A stretch of DNA of 64,000 bases, from the NCBI GenBank assembly GCA_026874595.1, contig CM049314.1, positions 64,888,800 through 64,952,799 on the forward strand, written 5' to 3'. Shown piece after piece: positions 55,199-64,000 of the stretch. The DNA is from Sipunculus nudus (lineage: Eukaryota > Annelida > Sipuncula > Golfingiida > Sipunculidae). Both the position numbers and the translations under genes were made by a program. Every line of letters begins with the position of its first letter. Positions within the stretch are counted from its first letter, which is position 1. The notes below the pieces were generated by a model. That model did not search any database and had not been told where the DNA came from. It saw nothing but the letters and a program-made list of their open reading frames with translations.

Positions 55199-58100
55199 AA
55201 TATCACGAAAATTCGTGATTGAGTTCTTTCTCTACCAAATTAAAGGCCGGAAGGCATATGACAAATAACAAGAATGCGGTTTGGTATACACATTTATTTA
55301 ATATAACTTATAAGGCCTCAGGCGCTGTGCCTCACGTCGCCTCGTGTATCAGACGGCCTGCTTCTGGGCGTTACCGGTAGCCAAGTAAGTAAATGGTCGT
55401 GGCCCCGTCGTCCCGGGCTCGTGTTTACTGCGGAAAAAAGAGGCAACTATATGAAATTACAGGAATAAAATCATGAACAATGATGCCGACATGCGGTAGC
55501 CTTTGACGTATGAAAACCTTTACAAAACACGTGCTGTGGATATTACAGTAGTAATTCAGGAATTACGGGGTTACACTACCGAAATCAAATGACATACATT
55601 AAGAGGTTGCAATATCACCAGCTCCGTTATCAAGAAGCCAACAATCAGGTTAAGGGCTTACCAGACCTCAACATCGAACAATGCCCGATCTCAACTTCTC
55701 AGCGTGGTTGTATGGTGTCAATCCGGCCCCAGACTCAAATGCCACGTGGTCCGAGCTGCCCCTCCAGGTAGCTTGTCCCGGTTGAATGGTGTGTCCTTTA
55801 GATAGCTGCAATACTGCACACTCAACGTTTAAAACTTCAGCCTCAGGGCTTCTGATTTCACAGGTTTCACAGATTTCATAGAGTATTTTATATACGTGTG
55901 CTCAGTTCCGAGATTCGTGGCCGTCTTCCCCGAATACCTTAGAGTTGGCCTCTCGAACGGAACCCCAGTTGAATTAAAGCCGATTAATTGCAGCCCCAGT
56001 GCCGGCGAGACTAAATTAACAAGTTTTCGGCTCTCTTAAAGAATGTGTGTGTGTATGTGTTTATAGAACGAATTTCTTTGATTCATCCCCCGCCCCCCCC
56101 CCCCCCCCCCACGCATGCCAGTTCTATTTCACTGTAAACAAGTAATTAATTATCTGATCTCCTTGTGGAGTAAGTAAATATTTAATACATACTGAACATT
56201 AATTTACAATTTATATCACTACAATTGACTTTTGCGTAATAATATGTTGCATGCTCTTAGCTGAAAGGTGAATATCTTGATCTGAGCCACTTTGGTAACT
56301 AAAGATCGAATAAAATTTTCCAGGGTAAACTCTACACCTTGTAAACAATTACTAATTTTTTTTTGCGTTACAGGCCTTTAGTTACCCGCAGTAGCACTAA
56401 ACACACGACTCAGTAGGCGTTTATATTGGGTTGGTAAGCCTATCTTGTGTCGTGGTACAAGCCATTAGGGTGAAGGTACTGCAAGAGTCATCAATTCTGT
56501 TGCATTGATTTGGTTGAAAGCCGATAACCTTAGGCTACGAATTTTGAATAATCACGAAGGAATGTGTGCCTATAAACCGAACTGAAAATCCATCTTTATG
56601 GTATAGAGTCATTTCCTGTATCGCGTACAAGTCGACTGTCGTTCAGTAGCCCGTGCGAGCAATGCTTGTATTCAGAAGGTCAGAAATTTAACAAACATTC
56701 AGAAAGATTTATCAGTATGCTGATCTAAACAGATTTTGTTTACGTTGTTTTTGCTGACAGCATGATGCAGGCCATATATTGTTTGAAATTGTATATTGTA
56801 TGACATATTCCCTGTTAAAAAAAAATTACACGTGAGAAATATCTAATTTTGAAAAAAAAGGTTGGGAGAGGTTGGTATTGCGTAGAAAAGTTTTGTTTAC
56901 AGGATATCGTCCCATTGGGTTGAGGGTGAACACAAATAAAAAGAAAATTGCCTTAATGGCTAGAATTACATTTTGCTCTAAACTGCTTTGTTCCCTCAAA
57001 CCTGTCAGATAAAACCATAAAAAGCAAGGCTGCAAACTTAAGGTTTTTGTGCACAACTAAGGAAGCCTTGTTATTTAAATGTCAGATTGTAAAGTTCAGA
57101 CCAGAGACTATTGTTCAATCATTAAATCAAACGTTGAAGTAGAATAATGTTTGGAACTCAAGGGCCCGTGGCCCTTTTCCCTAATAAACTCCTTGTTCTG
57201 TTCTCTTCCCCCCCCCTCAACCGCCCCCCCCCCACCCCCCCCCCACCCCACCACCCCCTTCCCAGTTTCAAAATGTCAGACTCCAGCTGCACGGGAGAGG
57301 CAAACCAACCGAAAGCGACAACTAGGTTGATTTACAGATCTCTTGAATATGTTAACCTGCCAATCAGACATATAATAGTTACAATTAGAGATCTACCTAA
57401 ATTAAGAATTAACAGACATGCTAAGTAAGTGGAAAACTTGCACCTTTTTGTGCCTTCTGTCAGAATCATGGCCTCCTTTCCTGTTACCAGTGCTGTGCTT
57501 TATTCAAACGGTTTTAACGGTTTTAGGTCCGTCAAGGGGCAGTCGGGCAATGTTTCTGCGGATCATGTTTCAAAACACGCTAGTTAAAGTCAAATGGCAT
57601 TTGATAAAATGTGTTAACCGGGTGCACCAATGACCCCTCTCTTCATCACAATTACACTGGGATACTGGACCTCCTTTCAATGAGAGCTAACTGTGAGAAA
57701 TAAATACTCTATTATCTGCCCAAGAATACCTAAAACAGTAAATATAACGTTTCAATGTTTCAATCTTTATTTAGCAATTGAGGGAAATGTCGAATGACAG
57801 TGTCCCTGTGTCAGCCAAAATTATAAATTATAACAACCCTCATTGTCAAAGAAAATCGGCTATAATTCAGCTAAAATAAGGTAATGAGAAATGCTGGCCG
57901 GGACTAAAGGGGAGGGGCGAGACTAAGCAAGTAACGTGATTTACCTCGGCAAACATTCCGCCTATACTCTTAATCTGCTGTTTCTACATGTAAAGAATTA
58001 TTTTTAATTGCACAGTAGATTGTGTATCCCAAAATTGCAGTGAATCAGAAAAATGTGCTCCAAATCTGTATCCAAACTTCAGAAATATTATAAGTGGCTA

Positions 58101-58426
58101 GCTATATGTTGGCAACTGCTGCAAATATGCTCTCTGATCCATTCCGGTGCATGTCGAGGCAGCAGGGATACAGCAGAAGTCATGTCTGCCTTATTTCAGG
58201 AGAGCCGGATTTTCTGACATTTGCTGTAGATATACTGAGATTCAGCAGTATTAGAGCAAATCCTGTAAAACTGAAGCTGAATAAACCAACAGGTAAAACA
58301 CCATCTGATTGCTGCTACCATTTTCAGCATAATTTGAGTACAATCACAGCAGAAATACAGCAGCAGCTCCAAAAGCAGCATATGCTGAACTTTAGTACAG
58401 GCGAGGTCAATTAATTCCTGCTTTTC
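55199..58426. other. No supported gene; possible LTR remnant and C-rich tracts
   Basis: The first part may be the 5' LTR of the broken gypsy element, with undetermined end. Poly-C is at about 56088-56111 and a C-rich stretch at about 57208-57260. Short open frames (for example 57147-57428, 57418-57633, 58094-58414) have no recognisable feature. Confidence 0.45.
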
Positions 58427-58530
58427 CTCCGGTTTCCACCATCCGAGCCATTGAGAGTGCCCAGCATAAGTTATTATATTATTTATTTATTATAACAACT
58501 TGTACAACACATATTCAGTTTTACATCATT
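58427..58530 (+). mobile_element. SINE family B fragment, copy 3
   Basis: CACCATCCGAGCCATTGAGA followed by GTGCC and then TTTATTTATTATAACAACTT matches, in reverse complement, the body and tail of the copy at 8372-8605. The tRNA head is missing. Confidence 0.5.
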
Positions 58531-58587
58531 AGATGTGTCGTCTGTCGTCAATCGTTTGTCTGCTAACACAAGCTGCTTTTTTCAGCA

Positions 58588-58962
58588 ATGTCTGGACCGA
58601 GACTCTTAAAATTTGTATACGAGTGTCACATGGACCAAGTAGGCCATCAACCAAAATTAGGGGCCCCTGCAATATTTGGTGATTTATGTGCGCTTTTGTG
58701 CGGGCCCATAAGAAATTGCACTCTTTTGAACGCCGAGGCTTATTATGCAGTCAGGGTATCACCAATAACAAATGAAAGTTCGTGCATCATCTTGGCATGT
58801 ATCCCTGTCTTCATACCAATGATGAAGAAAATTGATTTTACAAATAAAAGCTGTATCAATTGCACTTTACTCTGCACATATATTGATCTGGGTGAAAGCA
58901 TTTCACATTTTTTTGTATTCGAGGACTTTTCATTGACTTTTAATTATGTAACTAAATTTTAA
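58588..58962 (+). CDS. Hypothetical 124-aa frame after an acceptor-like site
   Basis: An ATG two bases after TGCTTTTTTCAG, a good splice acceptor, opens a 124-codon frame rich in Cys and hydrophobic residues. I do not recognise it. It could be a terminal exon or chance; no partner exon was found. Confidence 0.2.
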   Translation: MSGPRLLKFVYECHMDQVGHQPKLGAPAIFGDLCALLCGPIRNCTLLNAEAYYAVRVSPITNESSCIILACIPVFIPMMKKIDFTNKSCINCTLLCTYIDLGESISHFFVFEDFSLTFNYVTKF

Positions 58963-61797
58963 AAAAATATGCATCCTCCCTAGAAATTATGGAATCCTAT
59001 CATCACACAAAGTTCACAATTGGCTGAACAAGTTCTTTACAACCGAAGGAACAACTCTAAAATGGCCTCAGATCTTCACACTGGGTATTAATTTGGTTTG
59101 ATCATTGTGTTGATTACTCTCAGTTTTACTTGTGATAGAAAAAAAATTTATTATTCAGCTTTTGTAAGTTTAAACAAGAAAATGTGTAGTGATTAAAAGA
59201 ATATTTAAAAAATGCTCAAATCATTCATTATATTTATTTGCGGGATTGTGTTTACATAATCCTTTAATTGTAGAAGCAGTATTGTGTTTTCTATAAACCA
59301 ATGGATGCTTTATCCTAAAAATGCTGTTGTTAGGCCTAATCTGATTTTATCTTATAAAGTCTTAAGACTCTCACTTGAGTGTATGTTTATATTACTAACG
59401 TTTTGCCTTAATATTAACCAAATTGATGTCCTCACGGCAGTTTTTTTCATGTTCTGATAATTATTTGTTCTATACGCTGTAGTGCAGTGTATCTTTGAAG
59501 GCTGTAATATTTTTGTAATTTATTCACAAATGGACTCTTCATGGTAATTCTCGGCCAACATTTCTTATCGTCGCTGTAATTTGAGGCCTACGTTGAAGTG
59601 GAAAACATTTTGAAAAAAACTCAACACATACTTCACTCTGGTTTATTAAACGATAATCAAAATAAAAATATATAAAATACAAAAATATCAATCGTGATGT
59701 CAAAACTGAACACCCATATTAAAAAATACCTAATTAAAAATATAACCCAATATGGGTTATATAATTAATTACCAAATGCCCAGATGTCTTCTTGTATCTT
59801 AAGAATGTGTTTGAACGCGTTAATATACATTTCCGAGACGGTTCCGAGTCTCTTAATAAATTCCTTTGTTTATACAGTTGATTCTGTTGTTTAAGTTGCT
59901 TTTCAATATAAAGTTCCATTAGAAAAGAAAAAGTGTATTCATGATATATGCCCCAATAATACTTATGTGATAATGACCATTGTTTTCTTAGATTTATGCC
60001 TGATATACATATCTTAAATTGGTTAATTGTTAAATATTATAGAAAATTTATCCCTGTTCTCCCTTTATTCTTTTAAAATTCTCTGCAGGTTTTTTTCTCC
60101 AGTGGTAATCAGCAAAAGGTTTTCTGCATGAAATAAAATAATTTTAGCTGATACAGTATTAACATATGGGAACAATTTACATGTGAGCTTTGGGTTCTTA
60201 GGTCCCAGTTAAAACTCTCATCTTATTCTGAGGGACGGGACCATGGCCTAGGGTTAGCAGTGTCTGTTCAACACAAATGAAATAAATAGTAATAAAATAA
60301 TAATATGTATTTGATAGGCCTGAAGGTCATAAGATTTTGTGGGCATGGAGCTTATAGTAATCAAGAAGTCATGAAGTGTAGTAATTTATCTCACTTTTAA
60401 CTTTCACTAGGAACTTTTAACCCTTGACTTTAACCAGAGTTGAATCAGTAGACTATGTCTATGTGATTTGCTGGAATCACTGAGGCACCTTACTTTGTTT
60501 GCCTCCACCTGCATTAAAAATTATTATTTTATTATTCTGCAAGCAACATTATGGCTCACATACTGCATGTCCTGAAAATGTGCTTAAATTAAAGGGCTTC
60601 TTGGTTAACTGGACTGTCTGCCTGTCTGAATTGTTTAACCTATGAACTTATTTTCTTAACATAAAGGACAGAGTAGAGACTTTTGTGTCATTTTCTATTT
60701 TTTATCATAATTGAATTGCTCGTATCTTACAAGGTCGCTAAATGCCCACCTGTTTATTTTATGCTATGAACTTTTTTTTTATTTAGTTACCTTTCAAAGG
60801 AAGGAAAATGGCAATATAGGTAGAAGATAAAAGGGACTAATTTTTAAGAAGGTTAATAAATGTCTATCATACACCTTATTAAAGAAATAATTCAAAATAT
60901 GAGAAATCAGTCTAAATTTTATAACATATTGCGTCGATCAGCCCAACATGTAGCTGTCAAGGTCACATGCATAAGTTGCCTAAATTGACAGCTGCTAAGT
61001 GGATGATGTCATTTAAAACATATACAATATTCTGGGAAATTACTAAAAATATAAACTTTTACGAAAACTATCTAAAAAAAATCAAGTTGACACAGATTGA
61101 TGAAACGGTTTGATGAAGAAAGAGTAGCGCATGCTCGATAACACAAAGTGTTAATACATATTTTCATAACTAATTTAAATCTTTAAAAAAAGAACACATG
61201 GACAAGCAGAATATATTTCATTTAAATGCCTAATTGTTGTTATCGGAAATGAAACAATAATTGCTGTTAAATTAAATTGGTCAGACATGCACATTCTGGT
61301 TTTCACATGATCAAATTATTTGATTTATATAGCAATATAATGGATTAACTGTGAACAATTAAATATTAATATAACAAATGCATTTAGTGTTATCAATAAA
61401 TCAATAAACAATGGTTTTGAGGAATATCAATATCACTCCTGGTGAACATCACGGCATCCGACTCGCAAATTCAAGACAAATTACACAAGATGTACATTTT
61501 CACTTACACTTTATTATAATAAAATCAAACGCACAAGAAGCATAAATGTGTGGACCATAAATTCAGGATGATCGCTGGCTGAAACAACTATGGGAAAGAT
61601 TGTGCTAAATAATAGACCAAATTCAACGATTCGCCCACGATACCTAGACCACAAAACTATGCATTAATATATGATATTCAAGTTCCTAGCAAGTCGTTTG
61701 TGCAGGGGTGTAGCTAAGATATACAGGAGGGGCGCGCAGCGAGGTTGACGGGGGATGCCGTAGCTGCATGAATACATCTTAGGCACATGGTTCTCAA

Positions 61798-61834
<37 letters not shown>

Positions 61835-63866
61835 GGATTCATGTGCTTATACATACAATTATTGTTTTTTTTTAATTATTTCTGTCAGATAGTCGAGATT
61901 AAAATCTAAGATAATTTTAGATTCTGCGGAGAAACAGCCTTCGACTTCAACATTTTTATCACTCAAAACGAGAGACACAGACACGGCATCAATGAAGGAA
62001 TGTCAAATGAAAGTCCCCCATGGCTACGCTTCTCGGTTATGTCATTTTTTTGCTTAATGGTACTAAAAAACAGCCTGCAAAATAAACAATTAAAAACAAG
62101 CATTTATTCCAAACGGAGCCCCGGAACTACCCACCTGTTTCATAGCAAACCTTGTCTGAGCATGACAACATTTTTTTTCTAAAGTAGATTGTTATACAAT
62201 AATTCATTTTCACAGAAACAACATACTACATTGCTTCCTCAAGGAAAAATTGTAAAACATTGGGTGATCTCCTAATAAATATTATGTGTGTTTTAAAAGA
62301 CTATTCCCAAAAGACCTATGTACAAATTGGTTGTTGAAGGGTGGGTTGAATATGAATTAATAATGACTTGAACAATTACTACTAAAATTATTGTGTAATA
62401 ATATTTTGAATAATTACATGTTTTTGCAAATGGCCAGTATGTGCTTGCTCTTTGAAAAAAACACACTTTACACTTACGTACATGAACTCTTGGACATAGT
62501 GCATTCTTTATGTATTACTTTGAATATAATCTCTTTGATAATTGCACTGTATTTTTATCTCAACTCTTAAACATAAAATACAAAACAACCGCTCTTCTAC
62601 AATGTACACGAGAAAGTTACAATAATATCACTCTTACTTTGGGTTTAAATAACAAACTGCAGACCAGGCGTAAAACGCTTATATTACCAATGTTCATCCT
62701 TTTATACGATTACAAAATTAATATCATTTCTTTTATAATACAAAACAATCCAATGCAACTGTGTATTACACATCTGCTTCTGTAAATAAACCTTTAAACA
62801 ATATAAACGGTCATTCTTATCATGAACATATATATATATATATATATATATGCAACATTTCATATATAACATACACCAGATTAAGCACTAGTTGTGCACC
62901 GTGTGTTCCATTGTGTATATGAGCAATTTGACTATGAGGATATTCGTAATTGTCTGTGAAATGCGTTTTATAATTAACGAATCACGCGTTTTTTGTTGAT
63001 TAAGAAAAATCAGATCAGATAAAATGATGCCCACAGTGACTAACATATATATGGATGTGTGTGTATACATACATGTGATGTACGAAGCATGTTGGCATTT
63101 AACATGTAGCAGTAGGCATAACCCAAATGATGCGGACAATATGATGGTCTGTTTTTTTTGTCACTCTGATCAGTTTGTTTCGGATACATAAATTTTTGTC
63201 AATAGTTGTCCGCCATTTCATCCATATATGTATACATGTATATACATGTATATATACATTGTATGTATGTATGTGTGTATACCAAAAGAGCAGTAAAATT
63301 TAATTTAAGTTCAAATCGCGTTCTATATGTAACACTGTGCTGATAAATAGTGTTGACAATGACATTTTCAGAACAGGTTTAGGCTTATTATTTAGTGACA
63401 CATCTGTCCATTAAAACAGAAAGCCTGAAAGCAACGATCAAAACACCAAACAGTTATACTCTTCCTATCTAGACATGAACGAGTTACTGTTTAGACAAAT
63501 GAAGGAAAGAAATAAAAGAGAACAGGAAAACAGAAACAAAGTACGAAACAGGAAACCCAAAATATGGACATGAAAGCAACAAACAAAAAAATACAAAAAT
63601 GAATTGCTCTTCCTTTTAAGACATGACAGAGGTAAGGTTTATGCCAATGAAGAAAAAACACGAAAAATGGGAAGCAGAAACCACGAACGTTTACAAGCAA
63701 AAACAAGCTAAATGATAAAACATTTTAGAGATCTAACACTGGTCAAACATAAGCGCTTTCAATGTACTTAATGACAACCTTTCTTTAGAGAGAATAAAAC
63801 TCAGGGCCGTGGGTTTAAACTCGAGCTCAAGATTACTCATTATGAAAATAGAACAATATCATCCTT
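58963..63866. other. Gene-poor AT-rich sequence
   Basis: No gene is supported on either strand. (TA)n tracts are at about 61799-61831 and 62829-62852. A GGGGTGTAGCTAAGATATAC block near 61706 may be a transposon end. A weak A-box-like TGGCCTAGGGTTAG is near 60245. The (TG/TA) stretch at 63225-63280 is simple sequence. Confidence 0.5.
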
Positions 63867-64000
63867 TCACTTATTCACCGGAGCAGTTAATTTGTCTTCC
63901 GGCTTTTTACATAGAATCATGTTTAGAAAATCTGCTCTGAAACTGCGACCGCTAATGCAGTACAGAAAGAAGTTTACAGCATGGTTCATCAACGAAAGTA
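63867..64000 (-). CDS. Class A GPCR, C-terminal end (partial, runs off window)
   Basis: The minus-strand frame enters from the right edge and stops at 63867-63869 (43 residues visible). It reads LSLMNHAVNFFLYCISGRSF then RADF and a short Lys/Glu-containing tail. N-[HST]-x-[IV]-N-FFLYC-x-[ST]-G-x-x-[FR] is the TM7/helix 8 junction of peptide-type rhodopsin-like receptors, with a possible palmitoylation Cys in the tail (ILCKK). It is clearly different from the two GPCRs at 6 and 20 kb, whose TM7 lacks this motif. The rest lies beyond the window. Confidence 0.75.
   Translation of the reverse strand, partial: LSLMNHAVNFFLYCISGRSFRADFLNMILCKKPEDKLTAPVNK

Overview
The window is non-coding-rich, AT-rich eukaryotic nuclear DNA from an animal. 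It has intronless seven-transmembrane receptor genes, GT-AG splice sites, tRNA-derived SINEs, LTR and non-LTR retrotransposon remains, MITEs and many (TA)n, (GA)n and poly-G/C microsatellites. A dispersed repeat near 13.96-14.37 kb has a GGCCCATGGG-like end of the kind common in mollusc genomes, so a lophotrochozoan, probably a mollusc, is my best guess (low confidence). All comparisons below were made by eye.

Region 1 (about 2.37-23.76 kb) is one very large imperfect palindrome. A left arm (about 2365-12250) and a right arm (about 15350-23760) are inverted copies around a spacer of about 3 kb. Each arm carries one intact intronless rhodopsin-like GPCR of 311 aa: 5629-6564 on the minus strand and 20189-21124 on the plus strand. 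They point away from each other and are about 83% identical. The arms differ by clean insertions. The left arm alone has a SINE with a 17-bp target-site duplication, a TA-flanked pogo-like MITE and a 1.3-kb GA tract. The right arm alone has an LTR with PBS and decayed gag, and a 15-copy expansion of a 48-bp repeat.

Region 2 (21393-51434) is a younger direct tandem duplication. Unit 1 is 21393-39729 and unit 2 is 39730-51434, with a TGTG microhomology at the joins. It starts just downstream of the right GPCR. The units are near identical except for a 6958-bp LTR retrotransposon in unit 1 (24657-31614, minus strand). Unit 2 has a single 266-bp LTR at the same place. Both units hold a decayed non-LTR ORF1 with zinc knuckles, a set of predicted exons ending in a CCHC knuckle, and the 3' part of a spliced Mutator-like (MULE) transposase gene.

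Region 3 (51.4-55.2 kb) holds the 5' MULE exon, which lies outside the duplication, a Ulp1/C48-type cysteine protease ORF just upstream of it on the same strand, and a broken Ty3/gypsy-type gag whose leader contains four hairpin repeats and a PBS.

Region 4 (55.2-63.9 kb) has little recognisable content. The last 134 bases carry the 3' end of another class A GPCR on the minus strand.

Events appear to be ordered as follows: inverted duplication of the GPCR locus; arm-specific insertions; LTR element insertion; tandem duplication; then solo-LTR formation or haplotype difference. Both duplications, the tandem one especially, could partly reflect uncollapsed haplotypes in the assembly.
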